Shown: positions 9,090 to 16,798 of the stretch, piece by piece
Position numbering within the stretch: position 1 is the first letter of the stretch
Layout of the letters: the number at the start of each line of letters is the position of its first letter
Source: Gemmatimonas sp.
Lineage (GTDB): Bacteria; Gemmatimonadota; Gemmatimonadetes; Gemmatimonadales; Gemmatimonadaceae
Direction of reading: 5' to 3'
DNA length: 64,000 bases
Assembly: GCA_023910675.1 (NCBI GenBank)
Contig: JAAVWC010000002.1
Location: forward strand, 227,428-291,427
The notes under the pieces: model-generated
Database searches by the model: none
What the model saw: only the letters and a program-made list of their open reading frames with translations
What the model was told of the DNA's origin: nothing
Program-made: the position numbers and the translations under genes

Positions 9090-9657
9090 GAAAGGCTCCT
9101 TCGCGCATCGGGGCGTGCAGCCGGTTGCGGAGTGCATCGATGGCGCGCTTGACGCGCATGCGCAGGGTCGAGCCCTTGGCGCCGGTGACGATGATCATCT
9201 CTTCGTAATCCATGTCGTTCACATGGCGGAGCAGAAAGGCTTCGCGTTGCTCGGCCGGAAGTTCGGCGAGCGCACGGTGTACGTCGTTGGTGAAGCGGTC
9301 GCTGGGGAGGTCGACTGTCTCGACGCTCGCGGCATCATGCGGCACGTCACCGTAGTCGATGATGTCGTGATGCCGCTTGCGCCGCACGAGCAGCGTGCGA
9401 CAGCGATTGCCGAGAATGCGGAAGAACCACGGATCGAACGGCGCGTCCTCGCGAAAGCGCGCGAGGTTGTCGTGCACCCGCACGAACGTGTCCTGCACCG
9501 CTTCCTCGGCGTCTTCACGATGGCGCAGCATCTGCAACGCAAAGCGCATGGCGCGCGGATAATAGTGCTCCACGAGCTGCGCAAAGCTCACGCGATCGCC
9601 CTGCCGCGCCTGCAGCAGCACGCGGCGAAGCGCGGTGGCGTCGGAGAGCGTGGACAC
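9082..9657 (-). CDS. ECF-type RNA polymerase sigma factor
   Basis: Sigma-70 family group IV regulator of about 191 residues with a GTG start at 9657. Region 2 is at residues ~25-95 (LVEHYYPRAMRFALQML, DAEEAVQDTFVRVHDNLARF, FDPWFFRILGNRCRTLLVRR). Region 4 is at ~130-180 (ALAELPAEQREAFLLRHVNDMDYEEMIIVTGAKGSTLRMRVKRAIDALR). The linker between regions 2 and 4 is of normal length. The downstream gene overlaps its stop by 8 bp and encodes a one-pass membrane protein, the usual place for its anti-sigma partner. It probably drives the cluster 9657-6241. Confidence 0.92.
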   Translation of the reverse strand: MSTLSDATALRRVLLQARQGDRVSFAQLVEHYYPRAMRFALQMLRHREDAEEAVQDTFVRVHDNLARFREDAPFDPWFFRILGNRCRTLLVRRKRHHDIIDYGDVPHDAASVETVDLPSDRFTNDVHRALAELPAEQREAFLLRHVNDMDYEEMIIVTGAKGSTLRMRVKRAIDALRNRLHAPMREGAFHD

Positions 9658-9675
9658 GGATCTGGGACCGGATGC

Positions 9676-10101
9676 TTAGAGCGTCACCTGCGCCACGTTC
9701 ACTCCCCCGATGGGCTTGAGCGTGCCGTCGGCGCTGCGCCGATACTTGAACCAGAGCACGTTGGCCTTCTCGGAAGCGGCCGAGTAGCCGCCGATGGCGC
9801 TGTACGGCACCACAATACTCGCCCCCTGCACGAGAATGGGGCAGCTGTTTCCGCAGGGCGGGAAGAGGGCAATGGTCGCCATCTCGCTGTCCACGATGAA
9901 GTAACCGATGATGAACTCGGTATTGTTGCGCAGCGTGAGATTCGGGCGATCGGCCGTGACTTCGAGTGTGCCGGCCACGATGCCGTTGCGCGGCGGGTCG
10001 ACGGTGGTGTCGACGGTGGTGTCGACGTCGACGGGCGTGCCTTTGCACCCCGTCGTGAAAACGGCGAGCGCGGCAAGGGTCAGCAATGATGCGCGATACA
10101 T
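9676..10101 (-). CDS. Small lipoprotein of unknown function
   Basis: 141 residues from ATG 10101. It has a lipoprotein signal with lipobox T-T-G-C (MYRASLLTLAALAVFTTGCK) followed by a short Thr/Asp/Val repeat linker (VDVDTTVDTTVDPP, from a repeated GGTGTCGAC DNA motif). The globular part has two cysteines close together (PPCGNSCP), possibly a disulfide, and a beta-rich pattern. It sits 18 bp upstream of the ECF sigma gene and may share its transcript. No family recognised. Confidence 0.7.
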   Translation of the reverse strand: MYRASLLTLAALAVFTTGCKGTPVDVDTTVDTTVDPPRNGIVAGTLEVTADRPNLTLRNNTEFIIGYFIVDSEMATIALFPPCGNSCPILVQGASIVVPYSAIGGYSAASEKANVLWFKYRRSADGTLKPIGGVNVAQVTL

Positions 10102-10286
10102 GAGTGCCTCGGTGAGCGGTTCAGGAGGCCATACCCCGTGATGGCGTGTCGCGTCACGACGCTGGTGAATACGCGGCAACTGGCATGGAGTGAAGCGTAA
10201 CGCATCGTGACCGCGTCGCGTGTATGCCGTCTCCCCTATGGCACGGCTGAGCGACGTCTCGCGCGGCTTCTCTCCGTTTCCGCTTC

Positions 10287-10607
10287 ATGATCTACGCACT
10301 GGACTCGGTCACTGATGCACTCGGTGCGCCACTCCGCGACTTCAGTAAAGGCCGCGTGGCGGCGTTCTTCGCAGACCCTCGCGCCTCCACCTGGGAGGAC
10401 GCGCACGGCGTCGCCCTCAACGCGCAGGGGCCGACGCGCGGGCAGGCGTGGATTGCGCTGGACCCCGACGCCGCGCGGGAAGGGCGGCACGTCACCATCG
10501 ACGCGTTCGACCGGGTGCACGTGGTCCGCGAATGGGAGCAGATCCCCGATGGCGCCATGCTGTCGCGCATCGTGCAGTTCGTGCTCGAGAGTACGGGCCG
10601 GCAGTAA
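10287..10607 (+). CDS. Conserved-looking hypothetical protein
   Basis: 106 residues from ATG 10287, reading on the plus strand 62 bp ahead of ddl. No signal peptide or membrane segment. Composition is acidic and globular, with 'HVTIDAFDRVHVVREWEQIP' and 'MLSRIVQFVLES' near the end. GC-skewed third positions support coding. No family recognised; the opposite-strand reading frames here are less plausible because they are Arg/Ala-rich. Confidence 0.6.
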   Translation: MIYALDSVTDALGAPLRDFSKGRVAAFFADPRASTWEDAHGVALNAQGPTRGQAWIALDPDAAREGRHVTIDAFDRVHVVREWEQIPDGAMLSRIVQFVLESTGRQ

Positions 10608-10668
10608 GGCCGCCTAGCGCCGGCGCGTTGCCGTTTTCTCTCGGCCGGCATTCTGCGTAGCTTGCAGC

Positions 10669-11706
10669 ATGTCGAGCACTCTCCGAATAACTGTCCTCCT
10701 CGGCGGCGTTTCCGCCGAACGCGATGTATCGCTGTCCAGCGGCCTCCGCATTGCGCAGGCGCTGCGCGACAAGGGGCATGAAGTCATCTGCCTTGACCCG
10801 GCGGAAGGGGTGCTCACCCGTGAGACCGAGCGGCGCATGCTGGCCGCCGGGGTGGGGAGTGCGCCCCCCTCGCTCGACACGCTGGCCGGCATGGCCTCGC
10901 AGTCGCTGTCGCCAACGCTGGGCACCATGCCCGAGCTCACCGACGCCGATTGTGTCTTTTTGGCGCTGCATGGCGGCCAAGGGGAAGACGGTACCGTGCA
11001 GGCGCTGCTCGATCTGGTCGGCGTGCCCTATACGGGCAGCGGGCATCTCGCGAGCGCCCTCGCCATGGACAAGCACCTCAGCAAGGTCGTGCTCCGGGCG
11101 GCTGGCGTGTATACCGCCGACTGGATCATGGCGCCTTGGGATGTGTCCCAGCTCGACGCCGAGGCCGTGGGCCGCGAGCTGGGGTGGCCGGTGGTGGTGA
11201 AGCCGTCCAAGCAGGGGAGCACGGTGGGGCTGAGCATCGTGCGGGCGGCCGCCGAGCTGGCGCCCGCGGTGACAGAAGCGTTCCGCTATGACGACGAGGT
11301 CATGATCGAGCGGTTCGTGCCGGGGCAGGAGCTGACGGTGGGCATTCTGGGCGACGCCGTGCTGCCGACAATCGAGATTGTCCCCGCCAAAGAGCTGTAC
11401 GACTACGAATGCAAGTATACGCCAGGGATGGCCAAGGAGTTCGTGGCCGAACTACCGGCTCATGTGCAGGCGTCGCTGGCGGATCAGGCCCGTCGGGCCT
11501 TCGCGGCGCTCAAGCTGGGCGGCTACGCGCGGATCGATTTCCGGCTGGATCCGGAGGGGCGTCCGTGGTGTCTTGAGGCCAACACGTTGCCGGGGATGAC
11601 GCCTACCAGTCTCATCCCACAGGCCGCCGCGGCTGCGGGCGTCTTGTTTCCCGATCTGTGCGAGCGCATCGTGCATCTCGCGCTCGCACCGTCGCGGGAT
11701 CGATAG
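10669..11706 (+). CDS. ddl: D-alanine--D-alanine ligase
   Basis: ATP-grasp ligase that joins two D-alanines for peptidoglycan precursor synthesis, cytoplasmic. 345 residues, close to family length. N-terminal motif LLGGVSAERDVSLSSG (residues ~8-23), HGGQGEDGTVQALLDLVGVPYTGS (~102-125), central ATP-grasp lysines in WPVVVKPSKQGSTVG (~174-188) and C-terminal Mg/ATP site ARIDFRLDPEGRPWCLEANTLPGM (~285-308). The rhomboid gene begins 24 bp downstream on the same strand. Confidence 0.95.
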   Translation: MSSTLRITVLLGGVSAERDVSLSSGLRIAQALRDKGHEVICLDPAEGVLTRETERRMLAAGVGSAPPSLDTLAGMASQSLSPTLGTMPELTDADCVFLALHGGQGEDGTVQALLDLVGVPYTGSGHLASALAMDKHLSKVVLRAAGVYTADWIMAPWDVSQLDAEAVGRELGWPVVVKPSKQGSTVGLSIVRAAAELAPAVTEAFRYDDEVMIERFVPGQELTVGILGDAVLPTIEIVPAKELYDYECKYTPGMAKEFVAELPAHVQASLADQARRAFAALKLGGYARIDFRLDPEGRPWCLEANTLPGMTPTSLIPQAAAAAGVLFPDLCERIVHLALAPSRDR

Positions 11707-11730
11707 CCGTACCGACTTCGTTCATCTGCC

Positions 11731-12660
11731 ATGAGTTACGTCACCTACGACGAGTTCGAGACATCGCGTACGCCGAGCGCCGTGTACTGGCTGATCGGGT
11801 TGTGCGTGGCCGTGTATTTCGTGCAAGCCACGCTGGTGGGCGATGCGAACATGGCGAACGGGCTGGGCTATGCGTCGGGTGATCTCGCCGCGCGCAAGCT
11901 GTGGACGATCGGGACGTACATGTTCGTGCACGGTGGTCTCATGCACCTGCTGCTCAACATGTGGACGCTGTGGTTGTTCGGTCCGCGTGTGGAGCGGTCG
12001 TGGGGCGGGAGCACGTTCACGTGGTACTACCTGTGGTGCGGGCTTGGTGGCTGGGCCTTTCACTACCTGTTCCAGCCCAGCGGTGGCGTACTCGTTGGCG
12101 CGTCGGCGGCCATTCTTGGTGTGGCGGTCGCGTATGCGTCGCGCTGGCCCGACGATGAAGTGCTGTTTTTCGGCATTGTGCCCATGAAGGTGAAATGGTT
12201 GGTGGCATTCATGGCGCTCATCAACATCACCATGACGCTGCTCGATAGCGGCAGTGCCGGCGGCACGGCATACGCGGCGCACTTTGGCGGGATGGTGGCC
12301 GGGTGGTTGTATTTGCGCGCGCCGAGCGTGGGGAGTCTGGACCGGTTCCGCAGCCGCATTGCGCCGGCGCCCGATTACGGCGATGAGCCGCCGCGTGCGG
12401 TGCCCAAAACGAGCCGGCCGCGCGAGCGTGAGCGTGAGACCGACGACATCGTGGCGCAGAGCAAGGCAGCGATGTCGCGTGTGCGTCCGGCGCAGAAGCC
12501 GCAGCCGCAACCCGCGCCCGTGGCGACGGTGGCGCCGGCGCCGAGCACGGCGCTCGACGCGGTGCTCGACAAGATCGCGGCCGAAGGGATCGACAGTCTG
12601 ACCCCCGCCGAGCGGATGATGCTCGACGAGTGGTCGAAGCGGTTGCGCGATCTGACGTGA
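11731..12660 (+). CDS. Rhomboid-family intramembrane serine protease
   Basis: 309 residues with six hydrophobic segments in the first ~205 residues. The catalytic serine is in GASAAILG (residue ~131) and the catalytic histidine in AHFGGMVAGWLY (residue ~190); the HGGLMHLLLNMWTLWLFG loop at ~68-85 is typical of the family. The last ~100 residues are soluble, Pro/Arg-rich and end in a helical segment (LDKIAAEGIDSLTPAERMML) common at the C-terminus of Gemmatimonadota/Bacteroidota rhomboids. It would cleave membrane-anchored substrates within the inner membrane. Probably cotranscribed with ddl. Confidence 0.92.
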   Translation: MSYVTYDEFETSRTPSAVYWLIGLCVAVYFVQATLVGDANMANGLGYASGDLAARKLWTIGTYMFVHGGLMHLLLNMWTLWLFGPRVERSWGGSTFTWYYLWCGLGGWAFHYLFQPSGGVLVGASAAILGVAVAYASRWPDDEVLFFGIVPMKVKWLVAFMALINITMTLLDSGSAGGTAYAAHFGGMVAGWLYLRAPSVGSLDRFRSRIAPAPDYGDEPPRAVPKTSRPRERERETDDIVAQSKAAMSRVRPAQKPQPQPAPVATVAPAPSTALDAVLDKIAAEGIDSLTPAERMMLDEWSKRLRDLT

Positions 12661-12728
12661 GTGGTGGGCGGCCGCGAAGTGGTGCGGCGGGAGTGCGCAA
12701 CGTGCCGACGTTCATTTAGAGTTAAGGC

Positions 12729-13121
12729 ATGCCCAAACCACAATTGCTGGAAACGTTTCCGAATCCGTATGCGGATCGGAAGTACGAGATCTACATGGAG
12801 ACGGACGAGTTCACGTCGCTCTGCCCGCTTGGCGGTGTGGAGACGGACGCGGCGGAACTCAAGCTGCTCGAAGGCGGCGCACCCGATTTTGCGACGATCA
12901 AGATCACGTACACGCCGGCCGAGCAGTGTCTCGAGCTGAAGAGCCTGAAGTTGTACTTCTGGAGCTTCCGCAACGACGGCATTTTTTACGAGCGCGCGGT
13001 GAACCACATTCTCGACGACCTCGTGGCGGCGTGTAACCCGCACCACATGACGGTGGTGGGCGACTTCAACGTGCGCGGCGGCCTCAAGAGCATCATCTCG
13101 GCGAGCTTTACGCGGGCGTGA
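12729..13121 (+). CDS. queF: NADPH-dependent 7-cyano-7-deazaguanine reductase
   Basis: Reduces preQ0 to preQ1 in queuosine biosynthesis, cytoplasmic. 130 residues, the size of the short (type I, YkvM-like) enzymes. The active-site cysteine is in FTSLCPLGG (residue ~32) with the aspartate a few residues on; the QueF motif ELKSLKLYFWSFRNDGIFYE is at ~72-91 and NHILDDLV follows. Another queuosine gene, queD, lies at 40402, so the pathway genes are scattered. Its 3' end lies about 150 bp before tRNA-Phe. Confidence 0.95.
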   Translation: MPKPQLLETFPNPYADRKYEIYMETDEFTSLCPLGGVETDAAELKLLEGGAPDFATIKITYTPAEQCLELKSLKLYFWSFRNDGIFYERAVNHILDDLVAACNPHHMTVVGDFNVRGGLKSIISASFTRA

Positions 13122-13272
13122 GGTGCTGGCCCTGGCCCGGCGGTGTGGGCTTGGGTTTGGGGGCGGGCCGTTCGGCGTTTGTGAACTCCCTGTCCGAGGC
13201 GGGTTCCCTTTGCGATAGGGCCGGATATATTGAAGGGCTCCCGCGTGCGCTTGCGCATTGCGGGGGATGACT

Positions 13273-13345
<73 letters not shown>

Positions 13346-13362
13346 CTGCACAAAAATCAAAG

Positions 13363-13389
13363 CGGCGCCCTGACCTGGTCGGGGCGCCG
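13363..13389 (+). terminator. Rho-independent terminator of tRNA-Phe
   Basis: GC-rich hairpin (CGGCGCCC ... GGGCGCCG, extended by GACC/GGTC) followed by TTTT at 13390-13393. A nearly identical copy follows the tRNA fragment at 19570-19613, which shows that repeat is longer than the tRNA itself. Confidence 0.8.
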
Positions 13390-13443
13390 TTTTGCGTACC
13401 GGAGGCCCGAGGAGCGGACGACATCCGGGAATAGCGAAGATCC

Positions 13444-13474
13444 ATAGTTTCATTTATATTGTAAATGAAACTAT
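13444..13474. promoter_or_regulatory. 13-bp palindrome spanning the fic start codon
   Basis: Perfect inverted repeat ATAGTTTCATTTA (13444-13456) / TAAATGAAACTAT (13462-13474) with a 5-bp spacer TATTG. The ATG at 13465 of the Fic gene lies inside the right arm. The region is AT-rich in a GC-rich setting and no Shine-Dalgarno sequence is seen, so this is either an operator over a leaderless start or the true start lies further in. Autoregulation is inferred, not shown. Confidence 0.6.
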
Positions 13475-14730
13475 ACGACTTGCCAAGTTTCACTTCCGTC
13501 CCCTACCCGATGCCCGGCCGATACGAGTCGCGAATTTGGCCATCCGATCCGATCCGTGCTGCGCCACCTCGCCACCGGCGGGCTTGCCGCTACGACGTGC
13601 ATCTCCCCACGCTGCTAGGTGGCTTGGAGATTCGCCTCGACGGCGCGCTCGCGGCATTAGTGTCGGAAGCCGAGCAGGCACTGATTGCACTGAACCATGA
13701 AGGTGGCCCCGCGCTCGCCCCGCTGGCGCGGCTGCTCCTGCGCACGGAGTCCATCGCGTCATCGAAGGTTGAAGGGCTGCAGTTGGGCGTCCGAGACCTG
13801 GCGCGCGCTGAGGCCAAGGCAGAATCGGGGACGCCGCCGGGAGCGACGGCGCAGGAGGTATTGGCCAACATCGACGCGATGGTGCTGGCCGTCGAAGGCG
13901 CCGCCGAGCGCGCAGACTTCGACGAAGACGGGATCCTCGCCATCCATCGTCGTCTGCTCGAGCACGCGGCACACCAGCACATCGCTGGACGATTCCGTGA
14001 ATCCCAAAACTGGATTGGGGGGAACGACTACACCCCGTGTGGTGCGGACTTCGTTCCGCCACCGCCCGACCTCATCGCGCCGCTCCTGCGCGACCTGTGT
14101 GAGACGATCAATACCGACCTCCTGTCGCCACTGGTGCAGGCGGCGCTCGTGCACGCGCAGTTCGAGACCATTCATCCGTTCGACGATGGCAATGGCAGAA
14201 CGGGGCGAGCCCTCGTGCATGTCGTGTTCAAGCGGCGCGGCATCGCGCGCGAGTTCGTCCCACCAATCAGTGTCGTGTTCGCCGGCGCCCGAGCGAAGTA
14301 CATCGACGGGCTTACGCGCTTCCGAAACGACGGTGACGACGGCGTGCTCGCCTGGCTCGAACACTTTGCCATGGCAACGCTTCGCGCGTCGCAACTCGCC
14401 CGTGCGTACATCGCCAAGGTGCGCCGGCTGCAGGAAGACTGGCGTACGATGCTCCGTGCGCAATCATCGGTCCCGCGTGCCGATGCAGCGGTGTGGGCAA
14501 TCATCGACCACCTGCCGGCGCACCCCATGATCTCGGCGCCTGTTGCGACGGCCGTGACGTATCGCTCGAAGAGTCGTGTCTACGAAGCCATCGATCAGTT
14601 GAACGCGGCAGGAGTGCTGATCCCGCTGTCGAGTGGGCAACGCAATCGATGGTGGGAAGCCACCGGCCTGCTTGATCTCATAGGGCAGCTGGAATCGGGC
14701 GAAGGTCTTGGGTTGTCTTACCCGCCTTGA
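13465..14730 (+). CDS. fic: Fic-domain protein (class II, with winged-helix C-terminus)
   Basis: Fic enzymes usually transfer AMP or another phosphate-containing group to a target protein hydroxyl. 421 residues. The catalytic motif HPFDDGNGRTGRAL (HxFx(D/E)GNGRxxR) is at residues ~234-247, and the flap region is upstream. N-terminal SSKVEG (~residue 98-103) fits the class II inhibitory motif (S/T)xxxE(G/N), so the enzyme may be self-inhibited. The C-terminal ~80 residues resemble a winged helix (YRSKSRVYEAIDQLNAAGVL). First gene of the island, 120 bp after tRNA-Phe. Its stop overlaps the GAGGAAA ribosome-binding site of the next gene. A relic of the same last codons (SYPP-stop) precedes the second DUF3396-like copy at 21500. 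Confidence 0.9.
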   Translation: MKLYDLPSFTSVPYPMPGRYESRIWPSDPIRAAPPRHRRACRYDVHLPTLLGGLEIRLDGALAALVSEAEQALIALNHEGGPALAPLARLLLRTESIASSKVEGLQLGVRDLARAEAKAESGTPPGATAQEVLANIDAMVLAVEGAAERADFDEDGILAIHRRLLEHAAHQHIAGRFRESQNWIGGNDYTPCGADFVPPPPDLIAPLLRDLCETINTDLLSPLVQAALVHAQFETIHPFDDGNGRTGRALVHVVFKRRGIAREFVPPISVVFAGARAKYIDGLTRFRNDGDDGVLAWLEHFAMATLRASQLARAYIAKVRRLQEDWRTMLRAQSSVPRADAAVWAIIDHLPAHPMISAPVATAVTYRSKSRVYEAIDQLNAAGVLIPLSSGQRNRWWEATGLLDLIGQLESGEGLGLSYPP

Positions 14731-14742
14731 GGAAAATCTGCA

Positions 14743-15639
14743 GTGTCACACCAGATGCTGTTCGCAAGCACCACGTTCAGTTGTCGAAGCTTGGGGCTCT
14801 CAGATTCGACTCACTTCACCGCGCTCTTGAATGCCGTCTCCGTCGCGGTAGCGCCGTCGGCTTTGACGCACAGCTTCACCGCGACGAAAAGTGGTGGCGT
14901 GGGACGTGCAAAGGTGCTGCAGGATCAAAACGAGATTGGCCCGAGGTTGTACCGTCGCACCACGGAGACACTGTATCTCACTTCGCAAGATCCTGACGCG
15001 CCCAAGGGCACGGAGCCGTATGCGACTGTGATGCTCGGACGGCCTCCCAAGACCGTCGAGGATCGGGTGTTGCAGACGGTATCGTTTGAACGAACACTCC
15101 AGCCGAGTGAAACTACTGCGTTCATCACCGGTCTAAAGCGCGTGTTCTCGTTGGTAGACGCGCCAAGCGGCTACGTCCATGTTACGACCGATTCGATGCT
15201 CGCGGCCAGTGAAGTGGGCTTTCAGGCGATGGCTCCGCTCTTTCCGCTCCCACCGTCCCGTGCAGACGGGACCGTTGATTCGGCTGCCGCACGTGAATGG
15301 TTGGCGCGGAAGCACGCCGAGAGTACCAATGATCGCGTCCAAAAGCTGGCGTACGTGCACGAGCTGGTCGGACCGCGATTGCGCGGCACCTACTGGGGCA
15401 CCTTTCTCGGCCGCGAAATGGTCGCGGAGCTGGGCGGCGCCGAGCGCATCACGCGCGAAGCGCCGGTGCATCTCGTCGCGCCGTTCGGCGACGGCGCGCT
15501 CTATTTGCAGCTGACGCCATCGCCGGAACCGATTACCACGCCGGCGATGCAAACAGGGCTGCTCGCGCTCGAGCAGTTTCTGCGGCCCGTGCTGGTCCCG
15601 CTGCCGTTGTATTGGGCGACGCGCGCGGCGGAGGCGTAG
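14743..15639 (+). CDS. DUF3396-like (type VI immunity-like) protein, copy A
   Basis: 298 residues with a GTG start at 14743 and RBS GAGGAAA 8 nt upstream; copy B at 21525 uses the same arrangement, which supports this start. No signal peptide. The C-terminal third carries RGTYWGTFLGREMVAELGG and a final beta-rich part; length (~300) and this motif recall the DUF3396 family, annotated as type VI secretion immunity proteins. That assignment is from memory and moderate. Copies A and B share most residues, almost identical in the last ~110 and more divergent before. No matching effector gene is next to it. A convergent gene ends 26 bp downstream. Confidence 0.6.
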   Translation: MSHQMLFASTTFSCRSLGLSDSTHFTALLNAVSVAVAPSALTHSFTATKSGGVGRAKVLQDQNEIGPRLYRRTTETLYLTSQDPDAPKGTEPYATVMLGRPPKTVEDRVLQTVSFERTLQPSETTAFITGLKRVFSLVDAPSGYVHVTTDSMLAASEVGFQAMAPLFPLPPSRADGTVDSAAAREWLARKHAESTNDRVQKLAYVHELVGPRLRGTYWGTFLGREMVAELGGAERITREAPVHLVAPFGDGALYLQLTPSPEPITTPAMQTGLLALEQFLRPVLVPLPLYWATRAAEA

Positions 15640-15665
15640 CCGCGTCCGCCGGGGGCGAAAGAGTG

Positions 15666-16223
15666 CTAGGCTGGTGCAACGTGCACGAGCTGATCGCGCG
15701 GAAAATCATCCGGCGTGTCGCCTGACGCGATGGTGTCGTACGACACGCCGACCACCCACGACGGCCACCCGAACGCCTCGGCGATAGCGGTATGTCGCGT
15801 GTTCTCGAACGTGACGTCTTCCGCCGCGAACAGCGCGCGCACCTCGGGCTTGACCCAGGAGACGTTGAGTGTGTCGCACCACACGTCCGCATCGCCCATG
15901 CTTTCCGCCGGCTCATCCAGCATCTCCGGCCGTGAGAGGTAGAAGTCGATCTCCTCGCCGCCGCCGTAGAGGCTTAGCCCGAGCACATCATCGTCGAAGT
16001 TGAGCGCGCCGACGACGGTCGTCTGCTCAGGTACCGACAAGACGCTGGCCACGCGGTGCAAGTCGTCCACGCCGTCGAATCCTTGGACCTCCTTGTCCCA
16101 GACAATCACCTGGGAGGCAGAGAGGGTCAACACGTACGCGGTCCGCTTCACACGCTTCAGAAAATCACCGGCCAACGGTGCGGCCGCACCGGTGATCAGC
16201 ATCGATCCGTAAAAGGCGCCCAT
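15666..16223 (-). CDS. Small cytosolic protein convergent with the DUF3396-like gene, copy A
   Basis: 185 residues from ATG 16223; longer upstream readings on this strand are antisense tRNA artefacts. Sequence features: DFLKRVKRTAYVLTLSASQ near the N-terminus, VLGLSLYGGGEEIDFYLSRP in the middle, and RHTAIAEAFGWPSWVVGVSYDTI near the end. The pattern (short strand describing an 'output', then 'H-x-A-x-A-E-A-x-G-x-P' helix) resembles small immunity-type proteins, but I cannot name a family. Copy B at 22460-23017 is about 90% identical and stands in exactly the same place. The pair therefore travels as a unit with the DUF3396-like gene. Confidence 0.65.
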   Translation of the reverse strand: MGAFYGSMLITGAAAPLAGDFLKRVKRTAYVLTLSASQVIVWDKEVQGFDGVDDLHRVASVLSVPEQTTVVGALNFDDDVLGLSLYGGGEEIDFYLSRPEMLDEPAESMGDADVWCDTLNVSWVKPEVRALFAAEDVTFENTRHTAIAEAFGWPSWVVGVSYDTIASGDTPDDFPRDQLVHVAPA

Positions 16224-16318
16224 ACATACGAAGGATATTGGTTTACACGGAAAACAATACGTTCGGCGGCAAACGTAACCGACCGCCAATCTCGTACGAT
16301 CAAGCGGCAACCGCGTCA

Positions 16319-16414
16319 CTGAGGGACTTTGCACGTCAGACTGAGGGACCCTGCCGTCCCAAACGGGGCGCTCTCCTCTGGAGTACGCCTCTGCAAGACC
16401 AAGTGGCACGAGAT
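16319..16414. repeat. 96-bp island repeat (R1), copy 1, with paired CTGAGGGAC boxes
   Basis: CTGAGGGAC boxes start at 16319 and 16341, 22 bp apart, followed by CTCCTCTGGAGTACGCCTCTG and GACCAAGTGGCACGAGAT. It ends exactly where the tRNA-Phe 3' fragment begins. The same 96-bp spacing between first box and tRNA piece is kept at 19474 and 23114. It looks like one arm of a tyrosine-recombinase attachment site. Confidence 0.8.
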
Positions 16415-16458
16415 CTGAAAATCCGCGTGTCGGCGGTTCGATTCCGTCCCAAGCCACT
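16415..16458 (+). other. tRNA-Phe 3' fragment (attachment-site core), copy 1
   Basis: 44 bases identical to 13304-13347, i.e. from the anticodon loop through the acceptor end plus CACT. It has no 5' half and cannot be a tRNA gene. This is the classical span duplicated by integrases that enter tRNA genes. Confidence 0.9.
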
Positions 16459-16476
16459 AAGTAGATCAACGACTTC

Positions 16477-16516
16477 CGCCGCGCGGCACGCCTCGATTCG
16501 AGCGTGCCGCGCGGCG
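16477..16516 (+). terminator. Hairpin after tRNA fragment copy 1
   Basis: 15-bp perfect arms CGCCGCGCGGCACGC / GCGTGCCGCGCGGCG with a 10-nt loop and TTTG after it. It takes the place of the native tRNA-Phe terminator, as expected if an element brings its own tRNA 3' end and terminator. An identical copy is at 23272-23311. Confidence 0.75.
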
Positions 16517-16527
16517 TTTGTGCGTGA

Positions 16528-16558
16528 CTGAGGGACTTTCGTGCGCAAACTGAGGGAC
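16528..16558. repeat. Second pair of CTGAGGGAC boxes, downstream side
   Basis: CTGAGGGAC at 16528-16536 and 16550-16558, again 22 bp apart and in the same orientation as in the 96-bp repeat, 70 bp after the tRNA fragment. It is also present at 23323-23353. This would be the opposite arm of the attachment site. Confidence 0.75.
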
Positions 16559-16798
16559 CCGGAGGGGGCAGGTCGCGCGACGCGGATGTGTGAAACGGCG
16601 GCACGTCCCCGCCCCGTGCGCGTGAGGCCGCTGGCGAAACAGACAGAACCATCCAGATGGCGGTGAGATGACGCTGCGCGCTATCCTGCCGCGTCTCATC
16701 GACTCGCGTCGCCGCTCACTGGCCCAACGGGATCGCCTCGCGCGGTCGACGCCACGATACCGCGTCAGCAATTACCCAATCCGCCACCACGTACCCGA

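Noticed and set aside
16238..16531. Plus-strand frames through the island repeats reading 'DQVARDLKIRVSAVRFRPKP' (also near 19444-19644)
   Set aside because: The text comes from the 96-bp repeat plus the tRNA fragment; the same phrase appears wherever tRNA-Phe is translated in this frame, so it is not an integrase tail.
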